A DNA stretch of 64,000 nt from the NCBI GenBank assembly GCA_018607835.1, contig JABBAS010000031.1, positions 230,567 to 294,566 on the forward strand. Reading direction: 5' to 3'. The notes beneath the pieces are model-generated. The model was not told where the DNA came from and ran no database searches. It was given only the letters and a program-made list of their open reading frames with translations. The translations under genes and the position numbers were made by a program. Within the stretch, counting starts at the first letter, position 1, and every line of letters begins with the position of its first letter. Shown in pieces: positions 30,276 to 41,716 of this stretch. Origin of the DNA: Methylobacillus sp. (GTDB lineage: Bacteria > Pseudomonadota > Gammaproteobacteria > Burkholderiales > Burkholderiaceae_C).

Positions 30276-31181
30276 CTATGCGCGGGCGCCCCCATGCCAA
30301 TGCGTCGGCGGCGTGACGACTGAGAGATAGGCGTGCCAAGTGGCGTAACCCAAAACGGGACCAATGACCAGTAGCCCTAAGAACCACGGTAACGTGGCCG
30401 CCAACACCAAGAGCGTGACCAGCGCGGCCCAAATTGCCATCGCAAGGGGGTTTTTGAGGCACGCTTTCACGCTGGTGATGGCCGCGGCCACTGGACTGGT
30501 TCTTCGGTCCAGGATCATGGGGATGGCGATCACGCTGGTGATGAACACCAGAAACGCGAACACAGCACCGACTGCGCAATAGGCAATGATGAAGGAGAGG
30601 TTGTCTGGGGTTCGCAGTGCAGCCAAGGCCCGTTCCGTGCTCGGGAGGCCGTCAAAGTTAATCGCAAAGAGTGCCAGCGAGACCCGTGACCAGAGCCATT
30701 GCACCGCAAGCAAAATCGCCGCAAATGACGCCACCTTGCCGGCGCTGGGAAGCCAAGCGAATAGGGCATGACCGAGTGCAGGCTTGCGCCCCTTTTGAAG
30801 CTGTCGGCTGATATCGTACACACCCAAGCACAACAGCGGCCCGAGCAACAGCCAGCCCGCGCTTAATGTCATGACGTAGGCGGGCGCCTTTTCGGCAACC
30901 AGCAACAATACGTGCCCCATGACGACGAAGCAAGCGCCAAAAAATAGGCTCAAAAACGGAGCCCTCAGAAAGTCTTGCCAGCCCTCACTGAGCCACTGCA
31001 GCGGGTCATCTGCGCGCAAGCGGTTGATGCACAGCGCCGTTTTTGCAGCCGACGCGTCGACGCCCGTACGCCCGTCGGGCGCGGGTGCGGTCTCGGTGTG
31101 GCTGTCAGGATGTCGCATAGTCCAATTAGGAAAGGGCGTGGTTAAAGGGTGGGTGTTGTTTGTCTGAGTATCATTGGACAC
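30276..31181 (-). CDS. DUF2189-like integral membrane protein
   Basis: DDPLQWLSEGWQDFLRAPFLSLFFGACFVVMGHVLL and several TM segments. Confidence 0.78.
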   Translation of the reverse strand: MSNDTQTNNTHPLTTPFPNWTMRHPDSHTETAPAPDGRTGVDASAAKTALCINRLRADDPLQWLSEGWQDFLRAPFLSLFFGACFVVMGHVLLLVAEKAPAYVMTLSAGWLLLGPLLCLGVYDISRQLQKGRKPALGHALFAWLPSAGKVASFAAILLAVQWLWSRVSLALFAINFDGLPSTERALAALRTPDNLSFIIAYCAVGAVFAFLVFITSVIAIPMILDRRTSPVAAAITSVKACLKNPLAMAIWAALVTLLVLAATLPWFLGLLVIGPVLGYATWHAYLSVVTPPTHWHGGARA

Positions 31182-31241
31182 TTAACTTTAAGCAATATGG
31201 TTTTCCCGACAAGGGTTTTCACGGAGGGCGATAATCTGACC

Positions 31242-31988
31242 ATGCCTCTTTCTTTTTCCCCTCCTGCCGTGCCAGCGGCCCAGTTAGACGCCCATTTGAT
31301 GGTCAATGGGTTCGCAGTTCTGGAGCCCCACGAGACGTCGACGTGGCTGGCACAACCGATGACCCACTTGAATGCATTGGCGCAGCATTGGCGCGATTTG
31401 CCGCCCGATGCGCACTTGAAAGACGGTGGGCGCTATCGCCGCCGCCGACATAGTTGCTTTGTTGTGAGCGGGGACGAGGTCGTGCAACAGGCGCACCGAC
31501 CCCATTGGCAACCACTGGCGTACAACGCGTTGCACGGTGGCATGCAACGCTTATTTGAGCCCGTTTTACCTGAAACCGTTGTGGAGCAAGCCTGGCAGGC
31601 GTTGTTACGCCAAGGCGCCGCCTCTGCCTCTGCCTTGCATGGCGAGCAGGCGTGGTTTGTTGAAGCGCATCAGTTTCGTATTGATACCAGCGATGGCATC
31701 GGTCGTCCCACGCCGGAAGGCGCGCACCGTGATGGGGTTGACTTGGTGATGGTCTGTTTAATTGACCGCCACGGTGTGAAGGGTGGGGAGAGTCGCGTAT
31801 TTGAGTCGACGGGCCCCCAAGGACAGCGGTTCACCATGATGACGCCTTGGACGGTTCTTTTTCTAGACGATGCCCGCATGATCCACGAGACCACGCCCAT
31901 ACAACCCGTTGACGACGCGGGTTGGCGCGATACCTTGGTGCTGACCTTCAGAGCCCGTGGCTTTCAGGGGGAGGGCGCTACAGGTTAA
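31242..31988 (+). CDS. 2OG-Fe dioxygenase family (PF10014-like)
   Basis: RYRRRRHSCFVV, PEGAHRDGVDLVMV (HxD), RMIHETTPI (distal H). Confidence 0.82.
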   Translation: MPLSFSPPAVPAAQLDAHLMVNGFAVLEPHETSTWLAQPMTHLNALAQHWRDLPPDAHLKDGGRYRRRRHSCFVVSGDEVVQQAHRPHWQPLAYNALHGGMQRLFEPVLPETVVEQAWQALLRQGAASASALHGEQAWFVEAHQFRIDTSDGIGRPTPEGAHRDGVDLVMVCLIDRHGVKGGESRVFESTGPQGQRFTMMTPWTVLFLDDARMIHETTPIQPVDDAGWRDTLVLTFRARGFQGEGATG

Positions 31989-33169
31989 GCGCGCTCAAAA
32001 ATGGCGGCAATGCCCTGTCCGCCACCAATACACATGGTCACCAGTGCATAGCGCCCGTTGATGCGTTGCAGCTCATGCAAGGCCTTCACGGTAATCAGTG
32101 CGCCGGTGGCGCCGATGGGGTGACCCAACGAGATACCCGATCCATTGGGGTTTACTTTGGCAGGGTCCAAGCCCAGGTCCTGCGTTACCGCACAGGCTTG
32201 CGCGGCGAATGCCTCGTTGGCTTCTATGACATCGAGATCCGCGACCGTTAATCCCGCTTTTTGCAAGGCTTTCTGTGTGGCAGGAACGGGGCCGATGCCC
32301 ATGTAACGCGGGTCAACCCCTGCGTGTGCGTAGGCCACCAAGCGGGCCAAGGGTTTCACGCCCTGTGCGCGCATGGCATTGCCCTCCATCAAGACGACGG
32401 CGGCGGCGGCATCGTTGATGCCAGAGGCATTGCCAGCGGTCACACTACCGCCCTCTTTCTTAAAAACGGGCTTTAGTTTGGCCATATCGGCCATGTCGCA
32501 GTTGGCACGAAAGTGTTCGTCGGTGTCAAACGCCACCTCACCCTTGCGGCTCTTGAGCATGACGGGGACGATTTGATCCTTGAAATAGCCGGCCTTGGTT
32601 GCGGCTTCGGCTCGGCGGTGACTTTCAACGGCCAAAGCGTCTTGGGTTTCACGCGAGATACCCCATTTTTCCGCGATGTTTTCAGCGGTCACGCCCATGT
32701 GAATGGTTTCGAATGGATCGTGTAACGCACCCATCATCATGTCAATGAGTTTGGTATCACCCATGCGTGCACCGAAGCGCGTCGCCAAACTGGCGTAGGG
32801 TGCACGGCTCATATTCTCCGCGCCGGCGCCAATGGCCACGTCGGTATCGCCCAGTAACACCGATTGACTGGCCGAAATAATGGCTTGCAACCCTGAGCCA
32901 CACAGGCGGTTCACGTTAAACGCGGGCGTGCTTTGTGCGCAGCCGCCTTCAATCGCGGCAACGCGCGACAGATACATGTCACGCGGTTCCGTGTTCACGA
33001 CATGACCAAAAACGACGTGACCGACGCTATCCGCTGCCACGTTAGCCCGCACTATGGATTCTTTAACGACCAGTGCACCGAGTTGTATCGGTGGCGTGTC
33101 TTTCAATGCACCACCGAACGTGCCGATAGCCGTGCGAACGGCGCTAACTACGTATACTTCGCGACTCAT
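31985..33169 (-). CDS. bktB: Acetyl-CoA C-acyltransferase / beta-ketothiolase, BktB-like
   Basis: VRTAIGTFGGALKD, NRLCGSGLQAI, NPNGSGISLGHPIGATGA, CIGGGQGIAAIFE. Confidence 0.9.
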   Translation of the reverse strand: MSREVYVVSAVRTAIGTFGGALKDTPPIQLGALVVKESIVRANVAADSVGHVVFGHVVNTEPRDMYLSRVAAIEGGCAQSTPAFNVNRLCGSGLQAIISASQSVLLGDTDVAIGAGAENMSRAPYASLATRFGARMGDTKLIDMMMGALHDPFETIHMGVTAENIAEKWGISRETQDALAVESHRRAEAATKAGYFKDQIVPVMLKSRKGEVAFDTDEHFRANCDMADMAKLKPVFKKEGGSVTAGNASGINDAAAAVVLMEGNAMRAQGVKPLARLVAYAHAGVDPRYMGIGPVPATQKALQKAGLTVADLDVIEANEAFAAQACAVTQDLGLDPAKVNPNGSGISLGHPIGATGALITVKALHELQRINGRYALVTMCIGGGQGIAAIFERA

Positions 33170-33261
33170 GTGTAACCCCTGAGATAGTCAATTGCAAAAG
33201 CCTAATTATCGCGAGTTGGCGTTGTCAGATCTGACGCCTTGGCGATTGCCCTGAACCTGCT

Positions 33262-33999
33262 TTAGAACGGTGCGTTACTGTGCCAGCGCAGTGCGCGACC
33301 GGTGAGTGGACAGGTGAGTCCCAAGTCTGTCGCATGCAGGAGTAGGCGGGGTGCGAGGGCGGCATTATTTGGCGGGCCATACAAGGCATCGCCGGCAATG
33401 GCATGGCCGATGTGTGCCAAGTGCACGCGCAATTGGTGTGATCGTCCCGTTACCGGCTGCAGGTCGACGCAGGTGAAGGTCTGCGGCGCTGCTGGTGACC
33501 AGTCCGCCAATGTGCCGTTGGGAGCAAAGGCTTGTGCGGCAGGCCGCCAGCGGGTGAGGCTGGGCTTGCCGGTGTCATGACATACCTTTGACCGTGGTCG
33601 GTTGGGCCAGTCGACGATCACGGGCTGGTCTATGGTGTGCCACTTGTCAGGCGCGGTGATCCCATTTGGGCTGGTAGTGCCGTCGCCTTCATCGCTGCCT
33701 ATCGTGCTGGCCGCCTGCACGCTACCGAGTACCGCAGCGCGGTACTGTTTGTGTGTCTGTCGATCTTGAAAAGCTTGGCTAAGCAAACGCTGCATGCGTG
33801 CGCCCTTGGCGAACACCATGAGGCCAGAGGTGGCCATATCCAAGCGATGCACGACCAATGCCGAGGGCGCGTGTGTTTGTACCCGCGTGATCGCGCAGTC
33901 TTGCTTGTCTTCGCCGCGTCCCGGCACCGAGAGCAAGCCACTTGGCTTGTCGATAACCAGCAGGGCGTCGCTCTCGAAAACGATGGGCGGTCGCTCCAT
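33262..33999 (-). CDS. RluA-family pseudouridine synthase
   Basis: VIDKPSGLLSVPGRG, VVHRLDMATSGLMVFAKG, GRSHQLRVHLAHIGHAIAGDALYG. Confidence 0.92.
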   Translation of the reverse strand: MERPPIVFESDALLVIDKPSGLLSVPGRGEDKQDCAITRVQTHAPSALVVHRLDMATSGLMVFAKGARMQRLLSQAFQDRQTHKQYRAAVLGSVQAASTIGSDEGDGTTSPNGITAPDKWHTIDQPVIVDWPNRPRSKVCHDTGKPSLTRWRPAAQAFAPNGTLADWSPAAPQTFTCVDLQPVTGRSHQLRVHLAHIGHAIAGDALYGPPNNAALAPRLLLHATDLGLTCPLTGRALRWHSNAPF

Positions 34000-34004
34000 G
34001 GTGA

Positions 34005-35795
34005 TCAGACGGCGACCCAACTGTCTTTAAGCCCGACACTGCGGTTGAACACCGGCTGGCCTTTTTGATGTTCTTCTCGGTCGGCCACGAAGTAGCCCAG
34101 GCGCTCGAATTGAAAGCTTTGTCCGGGCGCTGCTTGCGCCAAGCTGGGCTCCAACAGGGCCTCGACGGTCTGCAAACTATCGGTGTTGAGTGCCGCGATG
34201 AAGTCGCGCCCTCCGCCGTCGGGCTGAGACTCTTTAAACAGACGATCGTACAAACGCACGGGCGCGCGCACGCCATCGCTGGCACCTACCCAGGTGATGA
34301 CGCCTTTCACCTTGACGCTAGAGGCGCCGGGTGTGCCGCTCTTGGTGTCGGGGATTAGGCGTGCATTGACCTGGGTGATACGGTCGTCAGCGTCACGGAC
34401 AGCGCCAATACATTCCACGATATAGCCGTATTTCAGACGGACCTTGTTTCCGGGAAAAAGGCGGAAATAGCCTTTGGGTGGCTCCTCTGCGTAATCATCG
34501 CGCTCGATGAAGAGGTCGGCGCCGAATGAGAAGGCGCGGGTGCCTCGCTCAGGGTCATGCGGGTGAACGGGTGCGCTGCAGGGCTCAAGGTGGCCCGCAC
34601 CCATGAGCGCATCCCAGTTCTCTATGTGCAGCTTAACGGGATCAAGTACCGCCATGGCTCTAGCGGCCTCGCTGTCTAGGGTTTCGCGCAGGCAGCCCTC
34701 CAAGGTGCTGTAGTCAATCCACGCGTCGGATTTGGTCACGCCAATGCGCTCGATAAACAAGCGCATCGCGGCAGGCGTGTAGCCCCGGCGGCGCAAGCCC
34801 ACAATGGTTGGCATGCGCGGGTCATCCCATCCGGCTACATGGTGGTCGTTGACCAATTGTGCCAATTTGCGTTTGCTAGTGACGACATAGGTCAGGTTCA
34901 ACCGGGCGAACTCGTATTGCTTGGGTGGCGGTGTATTGATGAGCCCACCCGTAGCCAACTGCGTCATGAGCCAGTCGTAAAACGGGCGCTGATCTTCAAA
35001 CTCCAAGGTGCAAATACTGTGCGTGATATTTTCTAGCGCATCCTCAATGGGGTGTGCGAAGGTGTACATCGGGTAAATACACCATTGGTCACCCGTGTGG
35101 TGGTGCGTGGCATGACGTATGCGGTAGATCGCGGGGTCGCGCAGGTTGATATTGGCGCTGGCCATGTCAATTTTGGCGCGCAGTACCGCGCTGCCGTCCG
35201 CTAATTCACCGGCCCGCATGGCACGAAAGCGCGCCAGATTCTCTTCTACGCTGCGTGACCGGAACGGGCTATCCGTGCCGGGTGTGCCGAAATCACCACG
35301 GTTGACGCGCATGTCTTCTGCGCTTTGCTCGTCCACGTAAGCCACGTCTTGCGTAATGAGAAACTCGGCACAGCGATACATGAAGTCGAAGTAGTCGCTG
35401 GCTTGGTATCGGTGTGAGGTGCCGTTCTGCTCCCAGCTAAAGCCCAACCATTGGACGGTGTCAACGATGGCGTCCACGTAGCGTTGGTCTTCCTTCTCTG
35501 GGTTGGTGTCGTCGAATCGCAGGTGACAGACACCGCCGTAGTCCTGCGCCAAGCCGAAGTTCAGGCAAATGCTCTTGGCGTGACCGATGTGCAAGTAGCC
35601 ATTGGGCTCAGGGGGGAAGCGGGTGCGAATTTTTGCTATGTCAACGGCGCCAGCTTGTTGTGTGGGGCCATCACCCGGACGACCACTCCACCGCCGTTGG
35701 CCGTAGGTTTGTTTGGCCACATCGGATTCGATGATTTGCCGCAAGAAATTACTGGGCTTAACGGGTGCCGTCTCGGTTGCTTTGCTGTGAGTCAC
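34005..35795 (-). CDS. glnS: Glutaminyl-tRNA synthetase
   Basis: RFPPEPNGYLHIGHAKSICLNFGLA, VTSKRKLAQLV. Confidence 0.96.
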   Translation of the reverse strand: MTHSKATETAPVKPSNFLRQIIESDVAKQTYGQRRWSGRPGDGPTQQAGAVDIAKIRTRFPPEPNGYLHIGHAKSICLNFGLAQDYGGVCHLRFDDTNPEKEDQRYVDAIVDTVQWLGFSWEQNGTSHRYQASDYFDFMYRCAEFLITQDVAYVDEQSAEDMRVNRGDFGTPGTDSPFRSRSVEENLARFRAMRAGELADGSAVLRAKIDMASANINLRDPAIYRIRHATHHHTGDQWCIYPMYTFAHPIEDALENITHSICTLEFEDQRPFYDWLMTQLATGGLINTPPPKQYEFARLNLTYVVTSKRKLAQLVNDHHVAGWDDPRMPTIVGLRRRGYTPAAMRLFIERIGVTKSDAWIDYSTLEGCLRETLDSEAARAMAVLDPVKLHIENWDALMGAGHLEPCSAPVHPHDPERGTRAFSFGADLFIERDDYAEEPPKGYFRLFPGNKVRLKYGYIVECIGAVRDADDRITQVNARLIPDTKSGTPGASSVKVKGVITWVGASDGVRAPVRLYDRLFKESQPDGGGRDFIAALNTDSLQTVEALLEPSLAQAAPGQSFQFERLGYFVADREEHQKGQPVFNRSVGLKDSWVAV

Positions 35796-35953
35796 TTGAA
35801 TGCTTCAGTCCTAAAAAGAAGGCTCGTCAAGGGGTTGACGCTACCCTGCATTGTATGAAAGCGTTGCGCGGGTTTTTTGGCGGGAAAAACACTTATCATC
35901 AATCGCATTCGTTCAACGCATACACCGCCCTGTAAAGGGGTTGAAAGCACGCT

Positions 35954-36778
35954 GTGGATCTCGCCTTATTTGGCAAAGCCGTCATCATGGGACTCGTGGA
36001 GGGGATCACGGAGTTTCTTCCAATCTCTTCAACGGGACACCTGATTGTGACGGGTTCTTTGATTGGTTTCCATGACGAGAAGGCGAAGGTGTTTGATATT
36101 GCCATTCAAACGGGGGCAATATTTGCCGTCATATTGGTTTACTGGCAACGTATCTGGGCCACCATCCGTGAGTTGCCTACGCAGGCGAAAGCGCAACGCT
36201 TTGCGGGTAATGTGCTAATCGCTTTTTTCCCTGCGGTTATTTTGGGGCTGGCCTATGGCAAGGCGATCAAGTCGCACTTGTTTAACGCGAACGTGGTTGC
36301 GGTGGCTTTGATCGTGGGCGGTGTCATCATTTGGTGGGCGGAAAAACGTCAAAAAGTGACGGTGCGTGTGGACAGCGTCGACGAGATGCGTCCCATGGAC
36401 GCGCTCAAAGTGGGTGTCATGCAGTGTCTGGCCATGATTCCCGGCACGAGCCGCAGTGGCGCCACCATCATCGGGGGGATGCTCATCGGTTTGAGTCGGC
36501 GTGCCGCCACGGACTTTTCTTTTTACTTGGCGATTCCCACCCTCATTGGTGCCGGGGTCTATAGCCTGTACAAAGACCGGGCTGTGCTGGCGTGGTCGGA
36601 CATCCCCTTGTTTGCAGTGGGCACCGTTGTCGCATTTTTTAGCGCCCTGTGGTGTATTCGTTGGTTACTGCGCTATATCTCAAGCCACAGTTTTATGCCA
36701 TTCGCTTGGTATCGAATTGCTTTTGGATTTTTTATCCTACTGAGCTCCGCCTCAGGCCTCATTACCTGGGCCACCTAA
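35954..36778 (+). CDS. uppP: Undecaprenyl-diphosphatase UppP/BacA; GTG start
   Basis: [34 protein letters not shown]. Confidence 0.95.
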   Translation: MDLALFGKAVIMGLVEGITEFLPISSTGHLIVTGSLIGFHDEKAKVFDIAIQTGAIFAVILVYWQRIWATIRELPTQAKAQRFAGNVLIAFFPAVILGLAYGKAIKSHLFNANVVAVALIVGGVIIWWAEKRQKVTVRVDSVDEMRPMDALKVGVMQCLAMIPGTSRSGATIIGGMLIGLSRRAATDFSFYLAIPTLIGAGVYSLYKDRAVLAWSDIPLFAVGTVVAFFSALWCIRWLLRYISSHSFMPFAWYRIAFGFFILLSSASGLITWAT

Positions 36779-36784
36779 GCGCAC

Positions 36785-38113
36785 ATGTCCCTTAATGAAG
36801 CGGTGTCATCTGATGACCCCTTAAGAGCCCACCTCTTTGCGATCCTCAGTGGGGTGGCGATGCTGATTGTCGGCGTTAGCCTGCTCTTCTCTGTGATCGG
36901 CCTGCGTGCGGGTATGGCGGAGTTCTCTACCGTTGTGACGGGATTGATCTCATCGGCCTATTTTGCCGGCTACGTGGTGGGTGTGTTGGTGTGCCCTATT
37001 TTGGTCTCGCGCGTGGGACATGTGCGGGCGTTCGCTGCAATGGCCAGCCTCGCCTCCACCATGCCGATTCTGCATGCGCTGTGGGTCAATCCCTGGTTTT
37101 GGGGCGGATTACGGTTGATCGCAGGTATTTGTCTGGTTGGCCTGTACATCGTGATTGAGAGTTGGCTAAATACCTTGGCGCCAAAAAGTAAGCGTGGCCA
37201 GGTTTTTTCTATCTACTTGGTGGTTACTTTTGTATCGCTGGCACTTGGGCAATGGTTGATTCTGGTTGGCGACGCGGTTGGATTTGTACCCTTTGCCATG
37301 GTGTCGGTGTTGCTCTCTTTCGCGTTGTTGCCAATCACCATGGCGCGCGTGCAACAGCCCGATACCGTTGAGTCACCTCGGTTGAGCTTGCATAGCCTGT
37401 GGCAGACGTCACCGCTTGGGGTCGCTGGGGCCTTTGTGTCCGGCTTAATTAGTGGCGCCTTTTTTGGACTTGGGGCGGTGTTTGCTGACCGTGTGGGCTT
37501 TGACGCTCAAGGGGTCGCCGCATTCATGGCGCTAACGATTCTTGGTGGTGCGGTGCTGCAATGGCCGGTCGGTCGTTTATCAGACCGCATGGATAGACGA
37601 CTCGTGTTGTTGGGCTGTTGTCTGGGTAGCGCCGCCCTGGGACTGACGGGCTACGGTTTGTCAATTTTTTACCCGACTTGGCTCATTGGGTTGGGCGCGT
37701 TGTTGGGCGGGCTCATCTTCACGATATACGGCCTGAGCATTGCCCATGCGAACGATCAGATACACGTTAGTCGGACCCTGGAGGTCACAGGCGGCTTGTT
37801 ACTGGTTCACGGCATTGGTGCAGCGGTTGGCCCGACCATCGCGGGTGTCGTGATGGATCTTGTCGGTCCGGGCAGCCTGATGCTCTATTTCACAGTGGCC
37901 GCTGGCGGCTTGGCACTCTACACTGCACACCGTATGCGGGTGGCTGCGCCGGTGCCTGTAGAAGAGAAGGTTGACTTTGTTGCCATGGGTAGCGGGACAC
38001 AAACCACTGCGCAATTAGATCCGCGAACACCGGACCCTTCTGACCCAGCCGACGCCGCGTCCTTTGAGACGGTCGAAGCGGATGAACCGCCGCCTGAAAC
38101 CGTGGGGAGCTAG
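36785..38113 (+). CDS. MFS transporter
   Basis: Approximately 12 TM helices, GLRLIAGICLVGLYIVIESWLN, acidic Pro-rich C-terminus. Confidence 0.88.
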   Translation: MSLNEAVSSDDPLRAHLFAILSGVAMLIVGVSLLFSVIGLRAGMAEFSTVVTGLISSAYFAGYVVGVLVCPILVSRVGHVRAFAAMASLASTMPILHALWVNPWFWGGLRLIAGICLVGLYIVIESWLNTLAPKSKRGQVFSIYLVVTFVSLALGQWLILVGDAVGFVPFAMVSVLLSFALLPITMARVQQPDTVESPRLSLHSLWQTSPLGVAGAFVSGLISGAFFGLGAVFADRVGFDAQGVAAFMALTILGGAVLQWPVGRLSDRMDRRLVLLGCCLGSAALGLTGYGLSIFYPTWLIGLGALLGGLIFTIYGLSIAHANDQIHVSRTLEVTGGLLLVHGIGAAVGPTIAGVVMDLVGPGSLMLYFTVAAGGLALYTAHRMRVAAPVPVEEKVDFVAMGSGTQTTAQLDPRTPDPSDPADAASFETVEADEPPPETVGS

Positions 38114-39006
38114 GTCGTCGCCATGTCCGCCAACGCATTGGCCGCCATGTCTGCGGCAATCGCGGGTGACTCAAGCGGGAACAGGTGGCTGCCATCGACG
38201 ACCTGCCAGCGCGGTGCTTGCGTGCTGCCGACCAGGCGTTGGATAAACGTCGCGCCGACACGGCGCATTTCAACCGAGCGACTGCCCACCATGCACGAGA
38301 CCGGGCAGGCGATGGGGTGACGCGCGAGTAGCGAGTCCACGTTGTGGGGCAGGGTGTTGTAGATTTGGGTTTCCACCTGACGGTCAAAGCGAAGCGTGCA
38401 TGCGTTCTCGCTGTCCCGGTCGCTGTCGTTTTCACTCCCGTCCGCCAATGTGTTAACGCACTGGGTGCCAAACGCCACGTAATCCGCGAGCGAAGCCGGT
38501 GCCCAAGTTGAAAAAATAGGCCGAGTAGACCACTGTGCCATTGCGGCCGCTTGCGAGGGCCACGTGTTCCTGCGTTGCCGGCTGACACGTCCGGGCGAGA
38601 CAGATCCAATGAGACGCGTGAGCTTGCCGAAGGCAACCAGTTTTGAGCGCCAACCCGTCAATACGGGGGAGTCCATCATCAATACGCCAGCGATGTTGTG
38701 TCCCGCCAATTCGCGGTGCTTGGCTGCACACATCAAACTTAATATACCGCCCATTGAGTGGCCAACCAACCAAGCCGGTTGTTGGGCTTTGGCCATTTCT
38801 GTGGCGGCAAACGCGGCGAGTTCATCCACCAAATGCGGCCAGTTGTTGGTTACAGGGTAGCGTGGGTCGTGGCCAAATCGGTCTATGGCCTTCACGTTAT
38901 AGCCGCGGGTCTCTAGTCCCTTCGTTAGCTGGCTGTAGGTACCCCCTGGAAAACTATTGCCGTGGGAGAAGATAACCAACGGTGTCGTCGGGTGGTTGAG
39001 TTGCAT
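38110..39006 (-). CDS. Alpha/beta hydrolase
   Basis: VIFSHGNSFPGGTY, AWLVGHSMGGILSL nucleophile elbow, DGSHLFPLESP. Confidence 0.88.
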   Translation of the reverse strand: MQLNHPTTPLVIFSHGNSFPGGTYSQLTKGLETRGYNVKAIDRFGHDPRYPVTNNWPHLVDELAAFAATEMAKAQQPAWLVGHSMGGILSLMCAAKHRELAGHNIAGVLMMDSPVLTGWRSKLVAFGKLTRLIGSVSPGRVSRQRRNTWPSQAAAMAQWSTRPIFSTWAPASLADYVAFGTQCVNTLADGSENDSDRDSENACTLRFDRQVETQIYNTLPHNVDSLLARHPIACPVSCMVGSRSVEMRRVGATFIQRLVGSTQAPRWQVVDGSHLFPLESPAIAADMAANALADMATT

Positions 39007-39025
39007 AGGGGCTTCTGGGGAGTGG

Positions 39026-41716
39026 TTAGTCCGCGTCTGAGCGGGCTTGAATTTGTTTGAGCTGATAGATCAGGTCGAGTGCCTCACGCGGTGACAAGGC
39101 ATCGGCGTCGATTTGTTGCAGTGCCTGTGCCAATGGGCTGGGGGGAGCGTCATCTGATGCGGTTGGGGCGGCGAAGAGATCAACCTGCGGTTGCGCCTGA
39201 ACATCGTGTGACTCCAGGGCTTCTAAGGCTTGTTTGGCTTGCTGCACGACGGATGACGGCACGCCCGCCAAGCGGGCAACCTGAACCCCAAAGCTACGGC
39301 TTGCGGGGCCCGCCTCAATTTGATGCAAGAAGGCGATGCCTGTCTTGCCCGACTCCACCGCAGACACATGGATGTTTTGCGCAGCGTGGTGCTGGGCTGG
39401 AAACTGTGTGAGCTCGAAGTAGTGGGTAGCGAATAGCGTGAGCGCTTTGCGTTTATCGTGCAGGTTAGAGGCGATGGCCGCGGCGAGCGCGAGCCCGTCG
39501 TAGGTGGAGGTGCCTCGCCCAATCTCGTCCATCAACACCAACGACTGCTCGGTGGCTGTGTGCAAAATTTGAGCCGCTTCGGTCATCTCTAGCATGAACG
39601 TCGATTGCGCATTGGCCAGATCGTCGGCGGCACCGATGCGGGTATGAATGGCGTCGATGGGCCCGATGCGACAGGCCGCCGCGGGGACGTAACTCCCCAT
39701 ACTGGCGAGTAGCGCGATGACCGCAACTTGGCGCATATACGTGGACTTACCGCCCATGTTCGGCCCCGTGATGATTTGCATGCGGTTTTTCGCATGCAGG
39801 TCCGTGTCATTGGGGATAAAGGTGGCTGAACGCCCCCCAGCCGCTGCCGTCGTCGTCGCTTGCAGGCGGGCTTCGACTACGGGATGGCGCCCCGCTTGAA
39901 TGTGGATGCCCGGCTCCGACCCAAAGCTAGGCGCCACCCAATGGAGTTGGTGTGCGCGCTCAGCCAGTGCCGCCAGTGCATCCAAGCTGGCTAAGGCGCG
40001 TGACAGGTGGGTGAGTGGTATCAGCCAATCGCTCAGTTGCGTCAAGATGTGATCGTAAAGCCACTTCTCACGCGCCAAACCACGGTCTTGGGCGCTCAAG
40101 GCCTTGTCTTCAAATGCCTTGAGTTCTGGCGTCGTGAATCGCTCCGCGTTTTTTAAAGTTTGTCGGCGTCGGTAGTCATCGGGTACGCGTTCTAGCTGCC
40201 CTTGGCTGACCTCGATGTAGAAGCCGTGCACTCGGTTGTATTGCACCTTCAGGTTGGGAATGCTGGTGCGCGTGCGCTCTCTGGCTTCAAGTTCAAGTAA
40301 AAAGGCATCGCAATTGGTCGAGATGGCGCGCAATTCGTCGAGCTCGGCGTCCCAACCATCGGCAATGACACCGCCGTCGCGCACCATATTGCTGGGCTCG
40401 GCTTGCAAGCTGGCGCGCAGCAGTTGACTAACCTCTGGCGGCGCGCTCAATGCACGTTCGATCTCCTGTAGCAAGGGCGTTGCGTGTTGCGCGCCGCGCA
40501 GGCGCTCAGCGAGTGCATTGGCCTTATCGAGGGTGCGGCCTAGTGCCACCAATTCGCGTGGTTTGACTTGTGCCAACGCGATGCGTGCGGTGATGCGCTG
40601 GGCATCCGCAGCGCCTTTGAGTTCGCCACGCAGCGTCTCGAAGTAGATGGGGCTATCGGGTTGGTGTAAGGCCCCGATGGCCAGCAAACGCGCCTGCGCC
40701 TCGTCTCGCTGGCGCTTGGGTGAGAGCAGCCAGTCACGCAGCGCGCGGCTTCCCATGCCTGTTTGGCACGTGTCCAGCAGGCTAAACAGCGTGGGCTCGG
40801 TGTCACCTCTCAGGGTGTGGGTCAGCTCCAGGTTGCGCCGCGTACTCAAGGGCAGGGTGATCAGCGCATCGTCTCGCGCTACCTGCAGCTCACGCACGTG
40901 CACGAGATCACGCCCTTGGGTTTGCCGCGCGTATTCCAATAGCGCACCCGCCGCCGCGTGGGCTTGGGTGAGGTCTTGTGCATCCCATGCGTGCAGATTA
41001 ATGCTCTCTAGTTGCGCGCTGAGTTTGCGCGCCCCCAAGGCCGCATCAAAATGTGCGGCGGGGCGCAGACTGACCGATATCGGTTGCCCGCCACCGCTTG
41101 CCAATGCAAGCTGCTCCCGCAAGTGGGCCTCAAAGGCGGGTGTGACGTCCGCGCTGTGTATCAGCTCTTGGGCACCAATACGACTCAACCATTGGATGAG
41201 GGCATCCGGCTTGCATTCCGCCAGCATGATGATCCCCTGTGTCATGGCCAGCCACGCCAAACCAAGCTGGTTGCGTGGCCCTTGATGAACGCACAGTACG
41301 CGGGCCTCTGCTTTATCGCTGAGGAGTTCGGCCTCGGTGAGTGTGCCCGGCGTCACGATGCGGACGACGCCGCGTTCAACGGGGCCCTTGCCCGTGACCT
41401 CGCCAAGTTGCTCGCAAATGGCCACCGACTCGCCTAAGCGCACCAGCTTGGCGAGATAGCCATCGACGGCATGGAAGGGGACACCCGCCATGGGGATGGG
41501 CTGGCCTGCTGACTGGCCACGCGCTGTCAGGGTGATATCCATTAGCGCCGCGGCACGCTCTGCATCCTCATAAAAAAGCTCGTAAAAATCACCCATCCGA
41601 TAAAACACCAGCGTGTTCGGATACGCCGCTTTGATGCCGAGGTACTGCGCCATCATGGGCGTGTGACCAGCGGCGGCAAAATCTTCTTTGTCAGTGGCGG
41701 TATCGGGTTTCAACAT
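39026..41716 (-). CDS. mutS: DNA mismatch repair protein MutS
   Basis: [61 protein letters not shown]. Confidence 0.97.
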   Translation of the reverse strand: MLKPDTATDKEDFAAAGHTPMMAQYLGIKAAYPNTLVFYRMGDFYELFYEDAERAAALMDITLTARGQSAGQPIPMAGVPFHAVDGYLAKLVRLGESVAICEQLGEVTGKGPVERGVVRIVTPGTLTEAELLSDKAEARVLCVHQGPRNQLGLAWLAMTQGIIMLAECKPDALIQWLSRIGAQELIHSADVTPAFEAHLREQLALASGGGQPISVSLRPAAHFDAALGARKLSAQLESINLHAWDAQDLTQAHAAAGALLEYARQTQGRDLVHVRELQVARDDALITLPLSTRRNLELTHTLRGDTEPTLFSLLDTCQTGMGSRALRDWLLSPKRQRDEAQARLLAIGALHQPDSPIYFETLRGELKGAADAQRITARIALAQVKPRELVALGRTLDKANALAERLRGAQHATPLLQEIERALSAPPEVSQLLRASLQAEPSNMVRDGGVIADGWDAELDELRAISTNCDAFLLELEARERTRTSIPNLKVQYNRVHGFYIEVSQGQLERVPDDYRRRQTLKNAERFTTPELKAFEDKALSAQDRGLAREKWLYDHILTQLSDWLIPLTHLSRALASLDALAALAERAHQLHWVAPSFGSEPGIHIQAGRHPVVEARLQATTTAAAGGRSATFIPNDTDLHAKNRMQIITGPNMGGKSTYMRQVAVIALLASMGSYVPAAACRIGPIDAIHTRIGAADDLANAQSTFMLEMTEAAQILHTATEQSLVLMDEIGRGTSTYDGLALAAAIASNLHDKRKALTLFATHYFELTQFPAQHHAAQNIHVSAVESGKTGIAFLHQIEAGPASRSFGVQVARLAGVPSSVVQQAKQALEALESHDVQAQPQVDLFAAPTASDDAPPSPLAQALQQIDADALSPREALDLIYQLKQIQARSDAD

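Noticed and set aside
40647-41285. 212-aa plus-strand ORF opposite mutS
   Set aside because: Low-complexity Ser/Arg/Ala shadow frame; mutS is intact and unambiguous.
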